Shown here piece after piece: positions 1-5,022 of a stretch of DNA of 5,022 bases (the stretch's first letter is position 1; every line of letters begins with the position of its first letter). The notes under the pieces were generated by a model. The model ran no database searches and was not told the DNA's origin. It saw only the letters and a list, made by a program, of their open reading frames with translations. A program made the position numbers and the translations under genes. Source of the DNA: Candidatus Gerdarchaeota archaeon (GTDB lineage: Archaea; Asgardarchaeota; Heimdallarchaeia; JABLTI01); NCBI GenBank assembly GCA_016839405.1, contig JAEOUJ010000316.1, positions 1 through 5,022 on the forward strand. The letters run 5' to 3'.

Positions 1-998
1 ATAGACAATATGATACTGAGGTTGGTTTGTATTCAAGAGTAAAATCTGGTCAAGGAGATGCAGGAGTTTTTAGATTAACAGAATATGGTTCTAAAAAAGG
101 CATAGCTACAACATTTGATGGAAATTCGCATCATTGTTATCTTGATCCATATAATGGTGGAGCAGGATTACTAATGGAAGCTTGTTGTAATGTCGCTGCA
201 GTAGGAGCAGAGCCCATAGCATTCACAGATTGTTTAAATTTTGGTAATCCAGAACATCCACAAGTATTTTGGACTTTTGAAAAAGTTGTTGAAGGTTTAG
301 GTGATGCAGCAAAGGCATTAAATATTCCATGTGTTGGAGGTAATGTGAGTTTCTATAATCATGATGAAGTTAATGATGTTGCAGTAAAGCCATCTCCAGT
401 AGTTTTTGTTGCTGGTCTATTGGATGATGCCAGTAAAGCTTTAACTTATGATTTCAAAACACCGGATGATTATATCATTCTTGTTGGGGAAACAAAAACT
501 GAAATTGGTGGTTCAGAATACACAAAATTAATTTTTCAATCAGATGATGGTCTTGTTCCAAAAGTAGATTTTGCTAATGCTAAAAAAATTCTAATGAAAA
601 TTGTAAATGTTATACAAGAAGGATTAGTGAATTCATGTCATGATATTTCAAAAGGGGGACTTTTTGTTGCTCTAACAGAAATGGCAATGAATGGTAACCT
701 TGGTTTTAAAATCAATTCAAAACGCATTCCATCAGATTCCGAAAGATTAGATATCAAATTATTCTCAGAAACACATGGACGATTCTTAATTACTGCTAAA
801 AAAGAAACAGTTGATAAGGTAATTGCTGTATTTGCTGAAAATGAAATACCAGCTACATTTATAGGTAATGTAATTGAGGAAGCAAAATTGATTGTCGAAA
901 ATGGCAATGAAAAACCAATAATTGATCTATCTCTGTATGATATTAAACAAACTTGGATGTATAGAATGGAAGAAGAAATGGAAGGTAAAAAAGAATAA
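1..998 (+). CDS. purL: Phosphoribosylformylglycinamidine synthase, large catalytic subunit PurL (C-terminal part, 5' end outside window)
   Basis: The reading frame is open from the left edge (first whole codon at position 3, R-Q-Y-D-T-E-V) to tandem stops TAA TAA at 996-1001, so 331 residues are visible. A TTG at 27 is internal, not a start. PurL converts FGAR, ATP and glutamine-derived ammonia to FGAM, step 4 of purine synthesis, in the cytoplasm. The visible part is the second AIRS/PurM-like repeat. Fragment residues: DGN 39-41, LDPY 47-50, NFGNP 79-83, GGNVSFYN 112-119, HDISKGGL 213-220 and SETHGRF 255-261. These fit the small PurL type (usually about 700-760 residues), which works with separate PurQ glutaminase and PurS. 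Neither partner is in the window, and the absence of a fused glutaminase domain after the AIRS repeat supports the small type. One oddity is Cys-Cys-Asn at fragment residues 61-63, where bacterial small PurL has Ala-Arg-Asn. The frame is intact, and identification is secure. Confidence 0.96.
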   Translation, partial: RQYDTEVGLYSRVKSGQGDAGVFRLTEYGSKKGIATTFDGNSHHCYLDPYNGGAGLLMEACCNVAAVGAEPIAFTDCLNFGNPEHPQVFWTFEKVVEGLGDAAKALNIPCVGGNVSFYNHDEVNDVAVKPSPVVFVAGLLDDASKALTYDFKTPDDYIILVGETKTEIGGSEYTKLIFQSDDGLVPKVDFANAKKILMKIVNVIQEGLVNSCHDISKGGLFVALTEMAMNGNLGFKINSKRIPSDSERLDIKLFSETHGRFLITAKKETVDKVIAVFAENEIPATFIGNVIEEAKLIVENGNEKPIIDLSLYDIKQTWMYRMEEEMEGKKE

Positions 999-1037
999 TA
1001 ATTTATTCCCTAATACTTATCTATCGTAATCTAAAAA

Positions 1038-1046
1038 TTTAAAATA
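1038..1046 (+). promoter_or_regulatory. Possible archaeal TATA element upstream of purF
   Basis: The 80-base gap between purL and purF contains TTTAAAATA, preceded by an A-rich stretch that could act as a BRE. An archaeal start site usually lies about 25 bases downstream of the TATA centre. That would fall near 1065-1069, just before the purF SD site. In a genome this AT-rich such a match arises easily by chance, and purF may simply be co-transcribed with purL. This is inference only. Confidence 0.27.
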
Positions 1047-1066
1047 AGCAACAAATAATCTCGCAT

Positions 1067-1071
1067 GAGGA
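1067..1071 (+). promoter_or_regulatory. Shine-Dalgarno site deciding the purF TTG start
   Basis: TGAGG followed by A lies eight bases before the TTG at 1079 and is complementary to the CCUC of the 16S 3' end. The purF frame upstream is closed by a TAA at 1040-1042. Between that stop and 1079 the frame contains no ATG or GTG, so TTG with this site is the only standard start available. Confidence 0.7.
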
Positions 1072-1078
1072 TACTTAT

Positions 1079-2509
1079 TTGGCTATAAAAGATCATTGTG
1101 GAATAATAGGCATTCGGACAAGTAAACGAATACATGACCTTGGTTTTCTCATATATCAAGGTCTGCTTGCATTACAACATCGAGGACAATCTAGTGCTGG
1201 TATAACAGTCATTAATAAAAAAAATATGAAAACAATTTCTGATGTAGGATTTGTTAAAGATATATTTGACAAAAATACTTTAGCAGCATTAAAAGGTAAA
1301 TTTGGTATTGGTCATGTTAGGTACCCAACTGCAGGATCAGACTTAATGATTGGTATTCAACCTTTTATTCTACAAACAAGGCAACATAAAATTGCTATTG
1401 CATTTAATGGCACAATAGCTAATTTTGAAGCAATTCGAGATTTCTTAATGAATGAAGGTTATCGTTTTAGTCATGATACTGATACGGAAGTTATTGGGAA
1501 ATTAATTGATTTTTCATTAGAAGGAAACAATGGTGATATGCTAAAAGCTTGTAAAATTCTTTATGAGAAACTTGATGGAGCATATTCACTTCTCATTGCT
1601 ACAAATCGTGGCGAAATTGTTGCTTTAAGAGATCCACTTGGTTTTAAACCTCTTTGTTATGGAAAATCTCCAGAAGGAGATATTGTTGTTGCGTCAGAAA
1701 CAATTGGATTAGAAATAGTTGGTGCTAAATTTATTTCTGACATAAAACCAGGAGAAGTAATAGTTATAACAGAAAAGGGATTAAAAAAGAAACGATTAGT
1801 AAGTGAAGAAATATGTGCTCATTGTATGTTTGAATGGGTATATTTTGCTAGACCAGATGCTGTTATGGATGGAATTTCTGCTTATGAAGCCCGAGAGAGA
1901 ATTGGTCGTGGATTGGGGAAATTATTCAAAGAAAAGGGATATACAGCTGATTTAATAGTTCCAATACCAGATTCAGGTCGAATAGCAGCAATCGGTTTCT
2001 CTAAAGAAACAGGTATTGAATATTCTGAAGCTTTAATTAGAAATCGTTACGTTGGTCGTACATTTATAATGCCAAGACAGACTGCTCGAGAAGAAGCTGT
2101 TAAATTAAAATTAAATGTTATGTCAAACCTAGTAAAAGGAAAGAGAGTTGTACTTGTTGATGATTCTATTGTTCGTGGAACAACATCTAAAGGTATAATT
2201 AAAATGATTAGAGATGCTGGTGCAACAGAAGTCTATTTTGCTGTTAGTTGCCCAAAACTCATAAATCCTTGTTTTATGGGCACTGATTTTCCGACTGAAA
2301 GAGAGCTTATTGCTTGTGGTAGAACTGATGAAGAAATTGCTAAAATAATAGAGGTAGATGCTGTTATTTATAATATAATTCCTTTACTAGTTGATGCTAT
2401 TGGATTTGATAAATGGCCAGAGAACAAAAATCTATGTTTGGCTTGTTTAACAGGAGAATATCCATTAAAAACCATTCCCTCACAAGGCTTATGTGAACGT
2501 AAATCTTAG
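1079..2509 (+). CDS. purF: Amidophosphoribosyltransferase (glutamine PRPP amidotransferase), Fe-S type
   Basis: The enzyme makes 5-phosphoribosylamine from PRPP and glutamine, the first committed step of purine synthesis. At 476 residues it is full length for the family. The TTG start gives the six-residue leader MAIKDH ahead of Cys7, the expected N-terminal nucleophile of the Ntn-hydrolase glutaminase, so self-processing to expose Cys7 is predicted. Glutaminase landmarks are CGIIGI 7-12, QHRGQSSAG 33-41, GHVRYPTAG 78-86, FNG 109-111 and DTDTEV 133-138. The phosphoribosyltransferase domain has PIPDSGR 295-301, NRYVGRTFI 322-330 and the PRPP loop VDDSIVRGTT 360-369. Cys249, Cys398, Cys453 and Cys456 align with the four [4Fe-4S] ligands of the Bacillus subtilis enzyme, so a cluster is likely. 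Cys246 is an additional nearby cysteine, and GTD (401-403) replaces the usual GID. The gene lies 80 bases after purL and 76 before purD in the same direction. Family feedback inhibition by purine nucleotides is known but cannot be verified here. Confidence 0.97.
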   Translation: MAIKDHCGIIGIRTSKRIHDLGFLIYQGLLALQHRGQSSAGITVINKKNMKTISDVGFVKDIFDKNTLAALKGKFGIGHVRYPTAGSDLMIGIQPFILQTRQHKIAIAFNGTIANFEAIRDFLMNEGYRFSHDTDTEVIGKLIDFSLEGNNGDMLKACKILYEKLDGAYSLLIATNRGEIVALRDPLGFKPLCYGKSPEGDIVVASETIGLEIVGAKFISDIKPGEVIVITEKGLKKKRLVSEEICAHCMFEWVYFARPDAVMDGISAYEARERIGRGLGKLFKEKGYTADLIVPIPDSGRIAAIGFSKETGIEYSEALIRNRYVGRTFIMPRQTAREEAVKLKLNVMSNLVKGKRVVLVDDSIVRGTTSKGIIKMIRDAGATEVYFAVSCPKLINPCFMGTDFPTERELIACGRTDEEIAKIIEVDAVIYNIIPLLVDAIGFDKWPENKNLCLACLTGEYPLKTIPSQGLCERKS

Positions 2510-2523
2510 ATTTTATTAGAATT

Positions 2524-2570
2524 AGAAGTTCTGAGTAAAATTATTATTTTGAAATAAGAACTATTGAACT
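2524..2570 (+). repeat. Imperfect inverted repeat and GAACT repeats in the purF-purD gap
   Basis: The 76-base gap contains AGTTCT at 2527-2532 and its exact reverse complement AGAACT at 2557-2562. Between them sits a nested hairpin, AAAAT (2537-2541) with ATTTT (2546-2550) around a four-base loop. A further GAACT occurs at 2566-2570, and AGAA-G-TTCT at 2524-2532 is itself a short palindrome. The structure could be an mRNA hairpin, a weak terminator with its T-rich stretch, or protein-binding half-sites before purD. All of it is A/T-dominated and chance is a real alternative. Confidence 0.3.
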
Positions 2571-2574
2571 AATT

Positions 2575-2578
2575 GGTG
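2575..2578 (+). promoter_or_regulatory. Weak Shine-Dalgarno site of purD
   Basis: GGTG lies seven bases before the purD ATG and can pair with CACC of the archaeal 16S 3' end (5'-GAUCACCUCCU). In the same pairing register the spacing matches the sites of purF and the last ORF to within about one base. Only four pairs form, so it is a modest signal, but it supports the ATG at 2586. Confidence 0.4.
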
Positions 2579-2585
2579 TTAAATT

Positions 2586-3917
2586 ATGGTTGATAAAGTA
2601 TTGTTAGTTGGGCAAGGTGCACGAGAACATGCTATTGCTAAGGCTCTAAAAAAAAGTGATTTAGAGTTATTTGCATTTATGAAAGCAAAAAATCCAGGCA
2701 TCGCAAAATTATGTTCAAAATTTAAAATTGCACCATTAAATGATTATAATGAATTGGGAGCATTTCTAAATGATATTAAACCAGATGCAGCTGTTATAGG
2801 TCCTGAAAATCCTCTTGCAGATGGAATTGTTGATTTCCTTGAGCATAATGGTATACCAACAATAGGTCCAAATAAATCAGCTGCAAGAATTGAATCTTCT
2901 AAAAGCTTTACAAGAGCTTTAATGGAAAAACATAACATACCAGGTTTGCCAAAATTCAAAATTTTTACCCAAAAAGATGAAATAAAAATAATTCGTGAAT
3001 ATATAGAAAAATTAGGTAAAGTTGTAGTTAAAAGAGATGGTTTAGCAGGTGGAAAAGGAGTTAAATTAATGGGGGAACATTTGAAAAATACTGAGGAAGC
3101 AATTACATATTGTCAAGAAGTTTTTGAAAAAGGAGAATCAGTTGTTTTGGAAGAATTATTAGAGGGAGAAGAATTTTCGTTACAATGTTTTGTTTCAGGT
3201 GAAGATGTTGTAGCAACACCTATAGCTCAAGATCATAAACGAGCCTATGAGGGTGATGTGGGACCAAATACAGGAGGAATGGGTTCCTATAGTGGTGAAG
3301 ATCATTTGTTACCTTTTATACCTGTTGAAATAGTGGAAGAAGCAAAAGAGATTGTAAAGAAAACAGCAATTGCATTAAAAGAAGAAACTGGAAATGATTA
3401 CATAGGGATTCTTTATGGTGGGTTCATGTTAACTTCAAATGGATTAAAATTACTAGAATATAATGCAAGACTAGGTGATCCTGAAGCAATGAATATTTTA
3501 CCATTACTGAAAATTCCTCTTGCTAGAATTTTTAAAGCTATGATTTATGGAAAACTCTCAGATTTGGAAATCAAATTTGAAAAGAAAGCAACTGTCTGTA
3601 AATATCTTGTTCCAGAAGGTTATCCAACATCACCCAAAAAAGATATGCCAATAACAGTTCATGAAGAAAAGATTAACAAGGATGGTATAGAATTATATTA
3701 TGCCTCTGTAAATGAAATCTCATCAAATGAGATAATAACCACAACTTCTAGATCTATTGCAATTGTTGGAATAGCTGATACAATAGAAAAAGCAGAGAAA
3801 ATTGCTGAGAAAGCCACTAATTATGTTGAAGGAGCTTTATTCCATCGAAAGGATGTTGGTACAAAGGAATTAATACAAAAAAGAATTGATCATTTGAAAG
3901 AGTTGAAAGTTATATGA
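2586..3917 (+). CDS. purD: Phosphoribosylamine--glycine ligase (GAR synthetase)
   Basis: This ATP-grasp enzyme joins glycine to 5-phosphoribosylamine, giving GAR, the step directly after PurF. The 443 residues are normal for a stand-alone PurD (about 420-450), with no fused PurM or PurN domain. The N-terminal domain shows VGQGAREHAIA 8-18 and GPENPLADGIVD 72-83. The ATP-grasp region has SSKSFTR 104-110, VVKRDGLAGGKGVK 147-160, LEELLEGEEFS 188-198, QDHKR 215-219, GDVGPNTGGMGSYS 223-236 and the metal-binding EYNARLGDPEAMN 291-303. The C-terminal lobe ends with ALFHRKDVG at 417-425. KRDGLAGGKG and DPEAMN, where bacteria usually have KADGLAAGKG and DPETQ, point to the archaeal branch. The ATG is preceded by GGTG, and the protein begins with the expected dinucleotide-fold strand, which supports this start. 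The TGA stop overlaps the next gene's ATG, so the two are probably one translational unit. The identification is secure. Confidence 0.97.
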   Translation: MVDKVLLVGQGAREHAIAKALKKSDLELFAFMKAKNPGIAKLCSKFKIAPLNDYNELGAFLNDIKPDAAVIGPENPLADGIVDFLEHNGIPTIGPNKSAARIESSKSFTRALMEKHNIPGLPKFKIFTQKDEIKIIREYIEKLGKVVVKRDGLAGGKGVKLMGEHLKNTEEAITYCQEVFEKGESVVLEELLEGEEFSLQCFVSGEDVVATPIAQDHKRAYEGDVGPNTGGMGSYSGEDHLLPFIPVEIVEEAKEIVKKTAIALKEETGNDYIGILYGGFMLTSNGLKLLEYNARLGDPEAMNILPLLKIPLARIFKAMIYGKLSDLEIKFEKKATVCKYLVPEGYPTSPKKDMPITVHEEKINKDGIELYYASVNEISSNEIITTTSRSIAIVGIADTIEKAEKIAEKATNYVEGALFHRKDVGTKELIQKRIDHLKELKVI

Positions 3918-4906
3918 TCGTTTTTTTTGACCTAGAAGGCCCTTTATGTCCTATTGACCATGCAGCTGATGTGATTGCTTCAATAGGTAAAAAATTAGGT
4001 AAAGAAGAGGATTTCTATAAATTGTTCCAAATGATTAGCCTCTATGATGATGAGCTATTTCTTATCGATAAAAAAGAGGATTATTGGCCAGGTGATACTC
4101 TGAAACTTATAGCTCCCATTGTAGTAAATTATGCCAATGAAAAATTACTATTAGAAATATCACAAAAAGCAGAGTTAACACCTGGTGCAAAGGAACTTTT
4201 TAAATTTCTTCATAAGAAAAATATTCCAACATATATTATTTCAACGAGTTACTCTTATCATGCCCATACAGTTGCAAGAAAATTAAACCATCCAATAGAA
4301 AATGTCAGATGTACTACCCTTGATCTCTCTTTAAAACCTGATAACGATGAAATTCTCAAGGAATTATTTGATAATATTTTCACAAGATATCTAAAACATG
4401 GTTTAACAGAAGTGAAAAAAGATTTAGATAAATTTTTCTTTGATGAAATCCCAAAATCTGAATTTGGCCCAATTTTTAATTCTACTATTGTTTGTGGCGG
4501 TGGTCGAAAACGGAAAAATGTTATCGAAATCCTACAGCAACATAATTTTTCAGCAATTGAAGCAATAGCTGTTGGTGATAGTATTACAGACATACAAATG
4601 TTAGAATTTGTTAAAAAAAATAGTGGAACAGCTATATCTTTTAATGGAAATGAACATTCTCTAAAACCATCCACAATTGCTTATTCCGGAAAATCAATTT
4701 TACCTTTAAAGAAATTATTTAAGATATTTCCAAAAACAAAGGAATACATATTACAATTGTCTGATGATGATAAGAAACGAATGATTATGAAAGAAGAAAT
4801 ATTTGATATTACTGAAAATATTTCAAGTGAAGACTTCCAAAGAATATTAATGCTACAAAAGAAATACCGAAAGCTTCTCCGTGAGAAAGCAGCTCAATTG
4901 TCATAG
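3914..4906 (+). CDS. HAD-superfamily phosphatase-like protein, archaeal EhaR-like family (COG4030 type)
   Basis: This 330-residue soluble protein has all four HAD motifs. Motif I is FFDLEGPL (4-11) with predicted nucleophile Asp6. Motif II is YIISTS (107-112), Ser110 or Thr111. Motif III is a lysine in GGGRKRKN (195-202). Motif IV is AVGDSITD (219-226) with Asp222 and Asp226. Glu8 replaces the second Asp of the usual DxD; the same DLEG is known in the ThrH/phosphoserine phosphatase-like group. About 95 residues between motifs I and II would form a C1-type helical cap. Another 85 or so between II and III include FFFDEIPKSEFG (174-185), a longer stretch than simple HADs carry. The charged tail 280-330 looks helical. 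STSYSYHAHTV and VGDSITDIQML match, from memory, the archaeal family labelled energy-converting hydrogenase subunit R in methanogens. Substrate is unknown. The gene starts inside the purD stop (ATGA) with no clear SD site, which implies translational coupling to purine synthesis. The fold is sure, the exact family likely. Confidence 0.83.
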   Translation: MIVFFDLEGPLCPIDHAADVIASIGKKLGKEEDFYKLFQMISLYDDELFLIDKKEDYWPGDTLKLIAPIVVNYANEKLLLEISQKAELTPGAKELFKFLHKKNIPTYIISTSYSYHAHTVARKLNHPIENVRCTTLDLSLKPDNDEILKELFDNIFTRYLKHGLTEVKKDLDKFFFDEIPKSEFGPIFNSTIVCGGGRKRKNVIEILQQHNFSAIEAIAVGDSITDIQMLEFVKKNSGTAISFNGNEHSLKPSTIAYSGKSILPLKKLFKIFPKTKEYILQLSDDDKKRMIMKEEIFDITENISSEDFQRILMLQKKYRKLLREKAAQLS

Positions 4907-4928
4907 AATAAGATAATCATATCTAGAG

Positions 4929-4943
4929 TAAATGCTTATATAG
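4929..4943 (+). promoter_or_regulatory. Likely archaeal promoter (TATA box with upstream BRE-like bases)
   Basis: CTTATATAG at 4935-4943 is close to the archaeal TATA consensus and is preceded by GTAAATG, which could serve as the BRE. A start site about 25 bases downstream of the TATA centre falls near 4961-4966 (CAAGCAAG). That leaves a leader of roughly 30-35 bases containing the SD site before the TTG at 4997. Its position, after the HAD stop codon and before a new ORF, fits a promoter for the next transcription unit. Confidence 0.5.
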
Positions 4944-4985
4944 AATTTGTATTCTTTCAAGCAAGAAATTCAACTAATTTACTGC

Positions 4986-4990
4986 GAGGT
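4986..4990 (+). promoter_or_regulatory. Shine-Dalgarno site for the last ORF
   Basis: GAGGT, complementary to ACCUC of the 16S 3' end, ends six bases before the TTG at 4997. The arrangement resembles the purF start (GAGG plus TTG), which makes a real translation start here more believable than the very short visible ORF alone would. Confidence 0.5.
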
Positions 4991-4996
4991 AAGTTT

Positions 4997-5022
4997 TTGT
5001 CTAGATTAACTAAAGATGATGA
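4997..5022 (+). CDS. Start of an unidentified gene (5' end only, cut by window edge)
   Basis: A TTG codon opens a frame that runs to the right edge without a stop, giving M-S-R-L-T-K-D-D and a partial ninth codon. Nine codons are far too few to assign a family. Support comes from context: a TATA-like promoter about 60 bases upstream, a GAGGT SD site at a normal spacing, and the same TTG start style as purF. It lies 90 bases after the HAD stop codon on the same strand, and with its own promoter it is probably separate from the pur cluster, although it could be another purine gene. A chance open frame of this length is entirely possible, so the call is tentative. Confidence 0.45.

Noticed and set aside
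27..29. TTG at 27 as a start codon for purL
   Set aside because: The codons before it (from position 3) already match the PurL linker segment and stay open to the edge, and there is no SD site, so the gene continues upstream.
638..907. Open frame on the minus strand within purL
   Set aside because: It lies wholly over a strongly conserved PurL region on the plus strand; its translation shows no recognisable domain and it has no start context. It is a shadow.
999..1078. Riboswitch before purF (for example a purine, guanidine or PRPP type)
   Set aside because: The 80-base gap has no long GC-containing stems or conserved junction motifs; it is too short and AT-rich to support one.
2744..2959. 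Open frame on the minus strand within purD
   Set aside because: It overlaps the conserved N-terminal and early ATP-grasp region of PurD and shows no domain of its own.
4258..4674. Open frame of 138 codons on the minus strand within the HAD gene
   Set aside because: It is antisense to HAD motifs II to IV, which are clearly under protein constraint on the plus strand; the translation looks like a low-quality shadow.
4911..4924. Small hairpin AGATA-ATCA-TATCT just after the HAD stop codon
   Set aside because: Only five mostly A-T pairs and no T tract follows, so it is too weak to call a terminator.
4942..4955. Hairpin AGAAT-TTGT-ATTCT followed by TTC
   Set aside because: Five weak pairs and a short T run; it overlaps the edge of the TATA box, and chance is the simpler explanation in AT-rich DNA.

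Overview
The window reads as an AT-rich archaeal genome segment carrying a purine biosynthesis cluster on the + strand. In order it holds the 3' part of purL (FGAM synthase), complete purF (PRPP amidotransferase), complete purD (GAR synthetase), a complete HAD-superfamily phosphatase-like gene, and the first nine codons of another gene cut by the right edge. No rRNA, tRNA, mobile element, CRISPR array or long repeat was seen. Apart from the cut purL, every complete gene is intact.

The archaeal assignment rests on three things. The PurD and PurF proteins carry motif variants I associate with archaeal family members (for example VVKRDGLAGGKGVK and EYNARLGDPEAMN in PurD, CMFEWVYFARPD in PurF). 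The fourth gene matches a HAD family I know almost only from archaea (the one annotated EhaR in methanogens). Finally, there is a good archaeal-style TATA box upstream of the last gene. I cannot name the phylum. The AT-richness and gene set would fit an Asgard archaeon or another uncultured lineage, but that is a guess.

Layout: purL ends at 998 with tandem stop codons. An 80-base gap follows with a possible TATA element, a 7-codon mini-ORF and a clear Shine-Dalgarno (SD) site, then purF starts at a TTG codon. A 76-base gap with an imperfect inverted repeat leads to purD. The HAD gene starts inside the purD stop codon (ATGA overlap), so the two are very likely co-transcribed and translationally coupled. 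After the HAD gene, 90 bases hold a TATA box and an SD site leading to a second TTG-started ORF, which suggests the cluster ends there and a new transcription unit begins.

Together the enzymes cover step 1 (PurF: PRPP to phosphoribosylamine), step 2 (PurD: phosphoribosylamine plus glycine to GAR) and step 4 (PurL: FGAR to FGAM, with PurQ and PurS that are not in view). The HAD enzyme has no assigned step and is the most interesting element. Most of the window is otherwise ordinary core metabolism, and I found no convincing new multi-gene system.
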